This document shows positions 38,761 through 52,353 of a stretch of DNA of 64,000 nt, one piece after another. A model generated the notes under the pieces. That model was not told the DNA's origin. It worked only from the letters and a program-made list of their open reading frames with translations, and did not search any database. The stretch's first letter is position 1; each line of letters opens with the position of its first letter. The DNA is from Prunella strophiata (taxonomy: Eukaryota > Chordata > Aves > Passeriformes > Prunellidae), in contig JAZBQD010000014.1 in the NCBI GenBank assembly GCA_036583965.1, forward strand, positions 45,441,490 to 45,505,489. Reading direction: 5' to 3'. Both the position numbers and the translations under genes were made by a program.

Positions 38761-41384
38761 GGATACAGATTTCAAAAGCTTGAAACATGATCAAACCCAT
38801 GGAGGAAGAGTCTAGTGAAAAGTTTCTTCAAAGATATCATCAGCCCCAAGTTAGGATGCTGCTCAAAGCCAGGATGATATCATGGAAAAGTGTCCCTATG
38901 CACCTGCCTTCTCTTCAAATTCCTCTCTGAATAATATTCTGGGAAAAATAAGATCTGCCAGGGGAAAAAAAAAAAAAAAAACAACTTTATATTTTCTTAG
39001 TCCTGGAAAAATTAGACTAAGTGCAAGAAGCAGCTCATATAAACTACAGTGTTGTATGAAATTCTTTAGAAGGAACAATGATAAATTTTTTCAATAACTT
39101 TGGACACAAAAGAAAATAATTGCTTAATTTTCACTAACATAATTTACTATTATGAATTACTATGAAAAATATTCTGGCAACATAGATAGCAAAACACTAA
39201 AATTGTATTTCCATGGAGGTTCTAGAATAACTTTCTACAAGGTTTAAAAGAATAAGACAGACAAACATTTGTTAGAATATACTTGATCTTTCTTCTTTGC
39301 CAGATAAATGACTAGCCCATTCTTCCAGCTTCGTTTGTATTTTATGGCTACAATTTCCAAAAGAAGAAATGAAAAATGAAAATGTACTTCAATAAAAAGT
39401 GCATCCTTAAAAAGTTACAAAGTTAAATAAATTAATTAAATAAAGGTTTGAGACAACACATCTGTTATTTCATTCTTTCAAAGGATGCGATGAACAGAAC
39501 TGAATGTTTCGGAATAAAAATGTTCTGGCACTTTTTTATCATATAAAATCTACTAGATACAAAGAGGAAGAAAGCCTGCATGATTGAAAATTAGGTGTGA
39601 GCATGGAACTGAGCCTCAGTGGATGGATTTTAGCAGAATGGTCATCTCTTGAATAAAGGGAGAATTAGCCCATACATAAATTCCAGTATAATCATGTAAA
39701 AAGTCAGTTTTGTGGATAAATATAGCATATTTCAGACTCTAGGGCTACCCAGGCAGTGCTTTTCAGTTGAAAATAACTCAAAACACCAAAAAAACAAATG
39801 TGAAAGCATTTTTTTTTAAATTAATCAAATCAAAACTTTCAATGAGAGAAAACAAATACCACTTTTGTTCATAAAGATGTTAAAATTAAAATCTTCCATT
39901 TTATTTAGAATAAAGTTTCAAAACAGAAGCAGGGTGAGGTCCCTCCAGAAAAAGGATTGTTTACTTCTCAGAGTGAGAATACATGCATTTTCAACAACGT
40001 CTCCTGTCCTCTGAGTGTTATCTTAATTATTTGTCTATTAACTCTCTTTATTTACCCTCTTCATCTCAGTTTGTCTTCTCTGCATGGGGTGGGATGAGAG
40101 ATAAAGATCTGACTTCCTCTGGTGACTGTTCTGTAGCAAACTAGTGAAGCATGATGCCAGGATATGTTACATCATTGTTTTTACCCTGTTTATCCTTGGG
40201 TAACTGTTTTCAAATAGGATGCAACACAAAGGACAAAAGGGTATGAAATTAAATTTTACAAAGAGTAATTGTCATCCTTATCATGACTGTGCTGGTCTTA
40301 GAGTTTCCAAATCACTAACTTGAAAGTAGAAATTGGTGTGAGCTAAAACACATAAATACACAAAAAGATAACAGAGCAGATTAACCTATACAGCAATGAA
40401 ATCTAGGTCAGGCTTAATAACCTTTGAATTGCAGCTGACACAATGAATATTAAGCCAGTCAACCATGAGAGATGCATTCATGAAGCCAGACCAATCTAGG
40501 TTTTTTAGAGGAAAATTCATTATAAAATACTGATGTTTATGTGGTTTTTTTTTTTCCTGTACAAATGCAATTGTGCCATTTCTAGAAAAGTCATCACAGA
40601 TAATTGACAGTGCATCTCAAGCAGCAATATTTTTACATACTAAAATAATCTATCAAGAAGGCTTAAGTCAGATATTATTTTCTGCACAGATTGTTACCAA
40701 AATATGAGGAAAGGAGGAAGAAAAGGTAAGTAATTGCTTTTGCTCTAAAGAGGAATTGAGAGAAGATTTCTAGTAAATTGAGAGAGTTAAAGAAATTTTT
40801 TTCTGAAAATCCTACTGAGAAAAATTTCCTGCAGAAAACAGTAATCCAAAAAAAAAAAAAAAAGTTTTGGTTAGCCATTTTTTGAATTCAATACATCATC
40901 ATGATGGTGGTTTTATCCTATGAAGATAACATTTTCTGGGGAATATATATGTATGCATGTATGTATGTACTTGTAAAAACCCACAAAATAATTAAGTAAA
41001 ATGTAGTACTAAACACTGAACTTGTTGTGGGAGGAGAACTGTCCTTATAATCTCTGGTTTACACAGTTTAGTCATAACCATCTCATGAAATTTGTCTGAA
41101 AAGGACATAGGAAGATGGTGACTTGTCTTTTCTGTGCTAATGCCTTGTGTAACACAACAAATATTCAACAAATGTAATACCTGATTAAAAATTAGCATTT
41201 TTCTGAACAGTAATTACTTAAAGCCAGATACCTGAGCATTTTCCAGGGCTACCATCCCCTCCAACACACCCCACCACAGGATTTCTACTTCTTATTTCAT
41301 AACCCTGTGGAACTGGACTGTGCCAATTCCTTATACCTGTTAGCTTTTACAGAGACTTCATAGAAATGTTCATTCTCACAGGAT

Positions 41385-41526
41385 ACTGTGGCTGCTCCAC
41401 AAATATTTCTTTGCTTATGGGGATGGGCAACCTGCTGTAGCTGGCTCTGTTTGGGCAGGGAAGCTGGACTGGATGATTTCTAGAGGTCACTTCTGACCTC
41501 AGCCATAATTGTGATTCTGTGATTGT
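41385..41526 (+). mobile_element. CR1 LINE 3' end
   Basis: Sense CR1 terminus. It reads GGGCAACCTGCTGTAGCTGG, then TTTGGGCAGGGAAGCTGGAC, TGGATGATTTCTAGAGGTCA, CTTCTGACCTCAGCC, and ends TTGTGATTCTGTGATTG. The 5' limit is uncertain; GATACTGTGGCTGCTCCAC upstream may also belong to it. Confidence 0.85.
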
Positions 41527-44051
41527 CCAGCTCTATGAGATCATGAATGAGCTCAGAAAAGGTTTATTAAAAATAAATCGATATTTGAAAAATCTTTTGG
41601 AAAAAAATGCCCTGAATCTCTACTTCCTCTAAAAACTAGATAGAAGGTATGCTAGTGTTCTAACCATATTTTTTTTTACTCTTTTACTCCCCTAGGAAAT
41701 TTCAGAAAAAGGAAATTACATTAAACAAAAGAAATCCGAAAAGCAACAAAAACTCAACTGTTCAAAACGGATTAAAGCCTCATTAAGCAGCAACCAGGAG
41801 TGATGTTTTCAGTCAGCATGATTTATGATCTTTGTTTGCTTTGTGCTGTTCACCAACAAACAAAGGAGCTGCTCTGGAACTATTCTCTAGGGACAAAATT
41901 GTAAACAGAATGAGCACTCCATTAAAACTCCAAGGCTGCATTTAGCAAAACTATCTTAAATATTAGTAAATTTTAACTGCATCTTTTTTGAAATGCTGTG
42001 ATGCTCATTTTTACTGAAGGGTGTGTGTTCTGCTCAATGTTACCTTCACTAGTTTTTAATATTCCCCAGACTGGTAAAAGTGAAAGCAAGGAGATTTCAC
42101 AAAAAAAGGGCTGAATTTTACAGACAGAAATCTGCACCACATGCCCACTCTTTCAGCACCATCTGTGAATTGATAAAGGTAATGATAGTTTTTTAAACAT
42201 TCTTATGCAATTCATATAGAAGGTTTTCCTATGTAATCATAGAACAACTTTAAAATCCAAATATTGTCCTCTGCCCTCTCCTAAATATAATGCTAAAAAA
42301 ACCCAATGTTAAATGAGTACCTGTCTTCATTTCAAAACAATAAAAATAACACCTACTGTACAAGCAATCAATACTGTGTATTTTGATAAAATAATTCCCA
42401 CATGTGCACATGTACACAGTATCATAAATGGGTTACTTTAACTGCAAGGTACTACAAGTATCTCCTGCTAGTGTGAATGCAAGCAAGCTGGATTTTCTTT
42501 TGGAAGACTCCTCAAATAAAGGCTATGAAAAGGGATATTTATTATTTAGAATCCAGTTTATCTGGCCATTAATATACAAAAATTCTGCTAAAAAAATCCC
42601 TTGAATCTACCTTTAATTCTGATCTGACAACTCTGACATTCTTTACCAGAAATATGGTCCTCATGTCTTAGAAGTCAACAATAAAATTAAAAAAAAACTA
42701 GTAATGTCATGATCCCATGCAAAATGTATCTAGTCATTTGAAAAAGGTCTAAGAAACTGGTGGTATGATTCATAAACATATGGTGGTGACATGAATCATC
42801 TCATTTTACCTTTGGCAATTAGGTTGGATTTACACTATTGCTCAAACTGTCTATGCTCTTTCTTAAAAAAACCTCTAAGTTTTCTTAATATGGAAAGGTC
42901 AACATTTTTTGTATAAACAAATACATTGAAAGATCTCATGAGGCTGGAACCAGATTTAAGCAGCTAACCAAAAGACTAATTACAATGTAATTACTAGATA
43001 GCTGCAAGACATTATACAAGTAAACCCAGTTTGAATTCTGTACTTTAGAATAAGAAATTTTGGGAGTTTTCTAAAGAATGCTGCAGTAATAAACAGGTAT
43101 TTTGCACAGCATTTGATGGACAGTTTTTCTGTGAAGTAGAAAAACGCACTTTGAATGAATACAAAGAAATTATATTTTGTTTATGTAAACATCAAGATTA
43201 TATGTCTAATTAGGCATGCAACCATGCTTTAAAATTATAACAGGTGATACCAAAAAGCAAATGAATTAGCAGTGTACTTAAATAACAGCCTAGAGAGAGC
43301 TGGATGAGCCAGAGGCACTGGCATCTATTTAAATATGCTATGCCATTTTCAACATAATTAGTTACCTAATTGAAAACCCAAACTTAGTCAATGCATTTGT
43401 ACATGTAATTAATTAGTTTGTTTAAAAGCACTTCATTTGTAGTACTTTATTCTTCATTTCCTTCCTTTGTCACATTACCACAGCATAGATTTGATTTTCA
43501 AAAAAAAAAAAAAAAGAAAGAGACAAACACATAAAATTAAGAAGCGCATTAAGAAAAGAAAGCATTATAGGGCAATACACCACTAGTGATATCTAGAATT
43601 TCAGAGACTTTTTTTTTGGGTCTGAAGCTATTTTAACTATTTCAATATACATCTTCAATATATCTACATCCTAACAGCCATGTGTTAAAAGAACTCTTTA
43701 AGCTTTTTATATGAACAGAATATCAATTACACAGGTCAGATTCACATTGTAAACCCCATGCAAATAGGGAATTGTGACCCAATAAAGCTTTTCTTTATCG
43801 GTGCCTCTAATTTGTACCATACTGATTAGGAATTAATATGACAGCTTTTTATCATTGTGTCCCAAGAGGTATAGAAGTTGCACTGGATCCAAATCAGGGT
43901 ATACATATAGGCATACAAGGAAACAATGAAATCATCATAAAAAAAGAAATACAAAACTACAAAACTATTTTCTGTAAAGTCACAAATATTAAAAAGATTT
44001 ATAATAAACAGTTTATTATAAACTCTTAAATGAAGGAAGCTTCAATTTTTT

Positions 44052-44053
<2 letters not shown>

Positions 44054-44099
<46 letters not shown>
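44054..44099 (-). repeat. Poly-T tract, 46 bp (poly-A on the minus strand)
   Basis: The longest homopolymer in the window, 46 T after a T-rich lead. It could be the tail of a minus-strand retroposed sequence lying at higher coordinates, or a slipped simple repeat. No AATAAA is seen next to it on the minus strand. Confidence 0.95.
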
Positions 44100-44100
<1 letters not shown>

Positions 44101-45330
44101 TCAGAGACACCAAAGAAACTAGATGGTGGTTGCAAAGCCCTTCCTCAGGCTGAGAAGAGGCAGAAGTCAAGTTCAAATGATAAAGGGTGGAAAACAAAAT
44201 AAAAGCTGAGTGTCAAGAATGATACTTTACACAATGATTTATGATATGGACCCAAAAATCCAGGGGGTAAGATAAAGATAAAGCCATGAGCAAGAAGAGT
44301 CCCAAAGACCCCTAATATTCACTAGACCAGAGAAGTCAGTTACAACACTCAAGTCTAAACATACTCAGCCTTTTGCATTTACTTCTGAAGAGAAACAGGA
44401 ACCCACACACATTTTAGAACTATGAAATATTTTTTATGATGAGAAGATAGGAGGTGTAATTGGAGCCTGATACTAGGACTGACAAAATCATACAGTGGAT
44501 TTTGGCACAGTTGCTCAAGTGAGCTAAAACACAAGCAATGACAGCATGATGCACACTGAGAAAAAATCAGCAAGACCAGCCTGGATGCAGAGAAAATAAG
44601 AGTCCTGGAGTAGACAAACAGGAGTTGTTTGCAGATCTACAAGAAACAGTCAGGGTGACAATACAAGATTTAACTTTGGACAGTTGGAAGCAGATTTGGT
44701 GACAGCACAATATATAGTCAAAACCCTGGACATACACTCAAGAAAATAAATTATGCAAAGTATAGGGTCATAACATAAATCTGTGATGATTCAGTGATGG
44801 AGAAAAAAAACAAACAAAAAATCTTCAATTTAATACCAGATATAACCTTTGAATGCAAGTAAAACTATAGGCTGTAGGTAACAGATTAAGGAATTCTTAA
44901 AAATTCAAGACTAAGTAAAAGAGGATGAAGTATAAAAATTCACTAAAGAGCACAAAGGACAGAAAAATAAAGTCAATAAAATCTATTGCATCTGTGATAG
45001 AAAAAAGGAGACAAAGTTCTAGAAAAAAGAATAAGGCATAATAAGAAGGAGAAGGAAGTAATCAGGAATTACCTTTATCCAATGAAAATCACTGTATTTG
45101 CATAAAAACTTACAGAGTAGAGAGAATATTCATGCACATCTATAGAATTTTGGAAATGTTTATGTTTTATGTGGTGAAAGCTTTAATGATGGCAAAAGCT
45201 TGAAATATAGTTGTCTTCCAATGGTTTGACATCATGTCTTTTAAAAGTGGTGCAAAAAACAGGAGGGTAGAGTGCTAGAAGTTACTAGCAGCACAATAAA
45301 AAAAGGATGCTACTACATAAAGAGACATGA
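44100..45330. other. Unassigned purine-rich intron stretch next to the poly-T
   Basis: About 1.2 kb with A/G-biased composition on the plus strand and few T-runs, unlike its neighbours. No coding potential or repeat family recognised. It may be a retroposed transcript on the minus strand whose tail is the poly-T at 44054-44099. Confidence 0.4.
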
Positions 45331-48102
45331 TGTAACAGCATGTTTAACCAGACCTTCCTTTCAATGCACAATGTGCCCTTTCCCATTAACACTATTACTT
45401 ATTAAAATATTTTTTGTCCAAAAGAAATTAGACCTCCTCCAATAGCACCCAGGACTAAGGAAGAAGAAGAGCAGTGCCAAAAGAAACAACTGATACACAA
45501 AATCTCTAGGGAAAGAGGGAAGTTAAGAGAGAACCATGTTCAGAAAATATCCAAATAGCTTAATTTTTTCTCTGCTCTGTTTTCCCTGGAGAAGTGTTTT
45601 TCATATATGCATGTAAAACACCAATAGTCTTCTAAATAGCTGTGCTCCCTCCTCCTCCCAGGTAGTAAGATAAAACTTAATGTCTGCAACAGACTTTAAT
45701 TCCATTCTGTCTCATAATTTTGACTTCAGTAGTTGCTGCATCTTTGTCTGCAGTGAGACTGGACTCCTTTTGAACTCTAAAATGGCAGTGATGACAGTAG
45801 AGAAGCCTGCTCTTCTAGCACAGGTACCACCAGGTAACTTGGAACACAATATAAATATAAAATTACAAAGCACATCTAATAATATTGCATATTATTACTT
45901 TATCTTTACACTCTGAATATATATTTCTGGGTACATATATATTCTTTTATACAACAAAATCTCCATATGTTATGAGGACAAAACAAATAGGGAAAACTGG
46001 AGTTTAAGTTAGTAGCATGTTTCCCAAGTTTAGATCTAGACCCTCTTCAGCTGGCTCTGCCTGCATTGTCAGCTGCAATCACTGAAAATGGATGAAAATT
46101 TCTTTAAAACCATTCCACTCTGAAAACCTGTGATTGTGGAAGGAAATTACCTTATACATTCTGTTTTCATTTTATTGCCTTACTATGGGAGTCTATAACT
46201 GATTCAGCTCTGTTTCCCCTGTGGTGCACAGTATTTTAAGTTCTTGGCTTCTAAGTAGCCCTTTAGTCTATTAAAATTAAGACACTCAGCCTACCACTAA
46301 ACTGTAGGGTTCAGGGATACTTCCTGGCTTTCCAGATCATCCCTGGTCCTATGTTTGGATGAGGCCCACAAGCACATCCTATTTTCTCCTTCCCTTCTTC
46401 TCTTGGAAAGGAAAAACAAGTATAGAAGCTAGAAAAGTGACACGGCACGAGCTACACAGAGGCAAAGACAAAGGGTGCATTATGGTAAATAAATGCTATG
46501 TAGATTAGACACCAGTGCTTTTCTAACTCTATTTATATAATTTCCAGAGCTCTGATGATTCTAATGGAGTCATGGGTTTCCTTCTAGTGAAAAAATTTTA
46601 GGTCAAGTGATCTTGAAAAGACTTTCACGAGCAATACATTCACCTTTGCTTTCTCACCCCAAAATGACAGGATGGGACCAATCCCTTCACACTAAGTAAC
46701 CATGCTATGGACATTCACACTTAGTTTAACAAAAAAAGGTCAAAAGAAATTTAACCACCCTCCAAAAGTTATTTTAACCTGGAATTAAAACCTTCTAGTG
46801 GCAGAAATGCTACAAATTTCTGCATAAAACAATATCTAATACATAAAAATCTTTTTGTTATAAAATTATTCATAATATTTAATGTATAGCTCTTAACACT
46901 TTAAGCCAAACAGTAATTCTAATTTTGCATGTTTTCTAAAGCTACGGGGGGTAGTTAATCATATCAATCATGTAGGAAGCTTTTACATATTGAAATTTTA
47001 TATTAGGTCTCCTCTAGCAATCTTATATTTTCTGAATCTTCCTACTCCTTCAGGATTCCCTCATTTACCCACACTGTGTGCAACTTTTAGGTGCAGTCAA
47101 AAATCAACCTACAGTTGCTGTTGAGGCTTCTCCATTTCCATACTGAATAGAATAATTATCTACTATGTCCTAAATTGATGTTTCTGTTAAGTAATTAAAT
47201 TTAGCTTCTGTAGAACTAGTATATTCTTGCTTTTCATTCACTTTATGATGCAGAAATCCCCCTCCACTCTAACCTCATTTATAACACCTCCTAGTATATA
47301 TCTCACACCTTGCAATTTTCATGATAGATGTGATGACAAAAATTATGTTGTTTTCTAAGTAAAAAGCACATGACAAACTACTTTATCACCTCCATCAGGC
47401 TGCCTATACTGATGCATCAGTACAGGAAAGACATGGTCTAGCATGAATCTTTATTTATTTATTTGTTCTAAGAGAAGATGAATTCTTTGGCTGATAATTT
47501 TTTTGTAATGGAAGTTCCATGGACAAAAGGTTTGCTGTATTGCATGCTACAGACTGGGGAAAAAATTATATTCCTACTTTTTGTATTGGCAGATACTATT
47601 ATATTTTGATGTGCTTTGAATACCAACACATAGGTATTACATTGAATTTAGCACATCCAGTTCTAAGAGGATTACTGATAACAGATATGCATTGTAAGGG
47701 AAAGCAAATTCTACTTTATACTCATATAGTGCCATATATTCATCATCTAACTGACAAGAAGTGCCCTAATTTGGGAATCAAATCTACCAGAGAAAAATGG
47801 TATATATCTTGCATCTGGATATTTCTTTTAATTTCTTTTAATTTCTAAACAAACTGAAACAAATGCAAATTAGATACTTAACATAGACTTTTCCTGGGCT
47901 GGAAATTCCAGAACTCTCTGCTTTAATTTATTTTTGTAAAGTTTCACTGTAATAAAGCAGACAAGTCATGTAAAAAATAACTTGAATATTATACTAGGAA
48001 AAAAAATCTCTGATGTATTTGAAGATTTGCAATTTTTACAACTTTTGTTTTTTCAGGATTAATCTCCACTCTTTTTTGAAACAATGGCCACGTAAAACCA
48101 GA

Positions 48103-48128
48103 AGGATTAGGATTAGAGTTAGGGTTAG
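48103..48128 (+). repeat. Short telomere-like repeat
   Basis: AGGATTAGGATTAGAGTTAG is followed by GGTTAG. These are degenerate copies of the vertebrate telomere unit TTAGGG and its GGATTA variant, about four units long. Confidence 0.65.
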
Positions 48129-48738
48129 ACTTGGATTTATTAGATTTACTTACAGCCATATTAGCTGTATATTATACAATCACATATCCAATAACATATC
48201 AAAATCCTGAAACTACTGTTTCATATTATCTATATAAATCAAAGCATGTTGCCAACACTCATGAGAAAATCTGCCATTGCTTCTGCTACAGGCATTGCCC
48301 AAAAGTTGTAACACAGTGGTTGTGGAGATGTTCCACACTGTGACAGACCTCGAGAGTCACTTCCAGAGATGTGCAAAGGAAAAATGACATCTGCTCCTAT
48401 CATTTTTAGTGAGTTGTGGAAATGTGTCAGGTTTTCAGTTCCTCATACTGTCATCGTTGTTGAGCTTTTCCATTTTCACAAGGACAAAATGACAAGCACT
48501 GTTCCTGGGAGCAGAGATGAATCTGTGATTGCAACAGGACTCAGACAACAACCACCCAGTTTTTTCACTTAGGCTGTAGTGACTGGATGTAGTAAAGAAG
48601 GAATTAATTATTTCATCGCTGAAATGAGGAGAAACTATCTCTTGCAAAACTAGACAGCTTATTTGCTTTCATAACTTTCTAGGTCAGAGTAATTGCTACA
48701 ACCAGTTCTGATCATCTGATCAGAAATCCACTGAAGGT

Positions 48739-48763
48739 TTTTAAATAAATAAATAAATAAATA
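48739..48763 (+). repeat. (AAAT)n microsatellite
   Basis: About five AAAT units in a row. Similar short AAAT/TTTA tracts occur near 8369 and 47452. Confidence 0.85.
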
Positions 48764-50294
48764 ATCAACATTATGTTTTCATTAAAAATCACTGTGACAG
48801 TTAACTACTAAACAAGCGTGGAGAAAATTACAAAACACAAGGTTATTAATTTTTTATCACCCAGTGTTCTCAGGAATTCTCATTAGATTTAATGCTCATT
48901 AAATACTGCAACTTAAAAATATTTTCCTGCTACAAATATTTGTCTTTCTTTAATTTTTGTTGATGGCTTGCCTTCTTCCTTTTGACAGTCTGAATGTCTG
49001 TGCTGCAGCACAGCCAGACCCAGTTTTATGATAAAGCAGTTCGTAACTGGATTTTGTGTGTCTGAAATCATCTGGTTTTAAATTTACCCAGGGACTTGAT
49101 CTGCTCTAGCAAATAATGCAAAACTAATGGGATTTTGATATTATGCTGATGTGAATAGGGCTTGGAGACTTATGCAGTCAAGAGCTACAGAAACTTTTAA
49201 AACAACATTAAAAGTACCTGATGGTGATTTGGTCAGAAATCAAGACTCATTTTATTTTAAATATCACCAGACAGGTATAATCAGAACATGGTTGAGATGA
49301 AGCAGTGACACATCTGCATGAAACTGGAACTCCATTCTTTTATAAACAAGATTTCTTTTGTGAAGCTCTAATCTGAATCACAGGTTTTAGTTTGGAATTT
49401 GAGATTCACCCTGTAATGCGTCTTCCACCGGGGACTACAAACTCCATTCAGTAATAAGATCTTTAGCCCTAACTTAATTACAGTATCTGAAAAGCTGACA
49501 GGGAATAAACATGACTAATGTTTCTGATTTTCTCTCAACTGCTCACCTATCCAGCAATCTCTCTGCACAGAACCTTGCAGGGTGATCACAATTGATGATG
49601 TTTACATGTCTGACATTAAAAATAACTATTGTAGCAAATCACACTTGTATTGTAGTAAATCACACTTGCAGTACTTTAAAACTGAAGTAAAAGTTAAAAA
49701 TAAAACAACTATGTTCAATTTAATACGAATTTAAGGGGCAATTTCTGGTAAATTTCTCATTTTCAGAATAAGTGAAACATTTCATTCTCTCTGCAGATCT
49801 ACAGGGATGCAAACCCTGTTTTCAGAGATGTCCTGTTCAAGGCATACTTTTGCAAGCAAAGCCCAACAAGAGGGAAAGCAATTTCATTTGTTTTCAAATT
49901 TACATTTATTGCCAGCCCCTGTCACTGTCAGAGCATTTCAGGTACTTGAGAACACCAGCTTAGCAATCTTTCCTTGCTATAAGAGACATGAGGTTTATTC
50001 CTCCAATCTGCTTCTATTTATTCTAAGCAGAATTTGTCTCCAGTGAGTAAGGATGTTTTGAATTTCTTGTAATTAAAGACAGGGTGTTTAAGCATATATT
50101 ATACATTTAAGTTCTATTTAGACTGGAAGTTTCAGTCAGAAAACACAGAAGCAAGGTTTGAAAAGCTAAATCATGATTCATTTCAATCTATTTTTCAGTT
50201 CTCTTTTCAGCAGACCTATCATATACCTTTCAATTCCTGAAAAATTTGGCAGGCCTGTTTCTTATTCATGTATACATCACATATACATACTTAT

Positions 50295-50297
<3 letters not shown>

Positions 50298-50337
<40 letters not shown>
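50298..50337 (+). repeat. (TA)n microsatellite, about 40 bp
   Basis: Twenty TA units, preceded by AT-rich lead-in. Likely polymorphic in length. Confidence 0.95.
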
Positions 50338-50340
<3 letters not shown>

Positions 50341-52312
50341 GGTTGAAAATCCAAGCACATTATATGAAATATTTAGAAGGGCTTGCTTATAAATTTAGGA
50401 TTATAAATTACTGTATTATAAATATAAATTACAGTAGGCTGTCACAGTAATACAACATAGTCAAAATTTCTTCTCCAGAATAAAGCAGCTGTCGCAGTAA
50501 TCACATGCTCAATAATGACTACAAAACAATCTCACTGGAAGCTTGTCACACACCTTAACATCAGGGATACTGTTCTCTTATTGATCATCCATCAAATATC
50601 AACCTGTATGTATACTGGGGAGACAAACAATGGGCCAAAGTTGAATAGTTTTCATTCATTGCTGTAAAAGGTGTCTACTTACACCACAAAGGGGCCCACC
50701 ATTCCTAAGCTAACTTTATGTACATGTAAGGAAATTGAAAGAACAATTTTCATACAGTAAATGAATCAAAGATTTAAGCCCAAAAGGTTGCTGAGTGTTT
50801 GCCAAAACTTCAGCATGATATTTTTAATTGCTTTTCATGAACCATCTAATTTGTTATGAAGAGTGACTTGTATGCCTACACATAAATGACTGGTTCTATT
50901 TTAGGTAGTCTGCTGAGACATCCTCATGACAAGGGCAGTGATAACACAATGTTCAAGAGAATTGTGCCTTTCTGAAACTGTAGCTTATAAAACCAGACAG
51001 GATAACTAGGACATTTCAAATGGCCCTGGACAGGTATGTTTAAAGCAACTGAATCCCACCCATTAAGCCTGTGAAACTCAAGAGTTTTCCTTTGGAAATT
51101 AACAGTTTTACCAAAAAGACTTTTTGAATTCATCACTCAATTTTCAACAGTTAATTATAGAAGACCCTTGATGCAACAATTTCAAATATGAATTGGATGA
51201 TCTTTCAGCACTGAATATACAACATGGAAAGTGCTCATAGCAGAAAAGACACCTAAGGAAGTAATCACTAAGAGACTAAGGAAAAAACATTCTTCATCAA
51301 CATATGCTAATCTCTGGCCCTTCTTCTGGCAGCAAGTCAGCATCTAACAGTAAAGAACAGCAGAAAAAAATTGAGTGGTTAAAAGCTGAAACTTGCCATA
51401 TAAAATCTTAAGCTCTTGTAAAAGACAACTCTGGGTCAAAAAGCAGATGTCCAACATACCTTGATGTGTTAAAAATTATTTTTACATGCCTGTGTATCAT
51501 GGGATAGTGTAAAGAGATCTGTAAATATTTCTAACACTTCTAAACTCTGTTATGTACATCAAAAGATACAAAGGAACAGAACTCAATTACCTCTGCAAAG
51601 GGTTTTACAGACTGATTTTAGTACTAGTACAGAGATATATGGGAAACACATGAGCATGATGTTGAGGACAATTCCCCTAAAATTGAAAGAAAAGGAGGGG
51701 GGTTATAGGATGAGTTAAACTACACTGCACTGCATCAGCTGATTAACTGTTTATTCAAATGTTTCTACAGTAAATGGTTATTTCTGTCCAGGCAGAATTT
51801 TTAAGTCTGTACATTAAATAGCAAGGGTCAAATTAGCTACAAAATGATCTGACTTCTCTTGTTCTTCAGAATCATAAAAAAAATCACATTATCCACAGAG
51901 AAAAGAAAGGTGAGGAAGTTGCCCTGTGCTTTAAGCTTTGTAACACTAGGGGCTTTCCCTTTCCAGACCTGTAACATTTCACTTGTAGAACTGAAGTATG
52001 CTCTTGACTTTGTTGTCTTGCTGTGGCAATACTTTTATTCCCAAATGCTCTTGTCCTCATGGTGTCATGTCATTGAACTGCAAGACTTTGATAGGTCTCT
52101 GATGTGGGGTTTCTCACAGGAATGGATTATGACTGATTTTTAACTCATCTTGTCTCCTCCTACCCTTCTTTCACCTTTCATTTTCTAGCTTGAGGTTTAT
52201 AACTTTATGGTCAGGAATATGTAGAGTTCAGTAGATAACATTAGTAGACAACTATGGTTTTAGAGATTCTTTATTGGGTTTAAATATTCTCTATTTCTTT
52301 ATGGATTATTTC

Positions 52313-52353
52313 TAACCCATAAATAACCCATAAATAACTAAATAACCCATAAA
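52313..52353 (+). repeat. AACCCATAAAT short tandem repeat
   Basis: AACCCATAAAT occurs twice, followed by an AACTAAAT variant and another AACCCATAAA. Confidence 0.8.

Noticed and set aside
42400..42413. 14-bp perfect palindrome ACATGTGCACATGT
   Set aside because: About four such palindromes are expected by chance in 64 kb.
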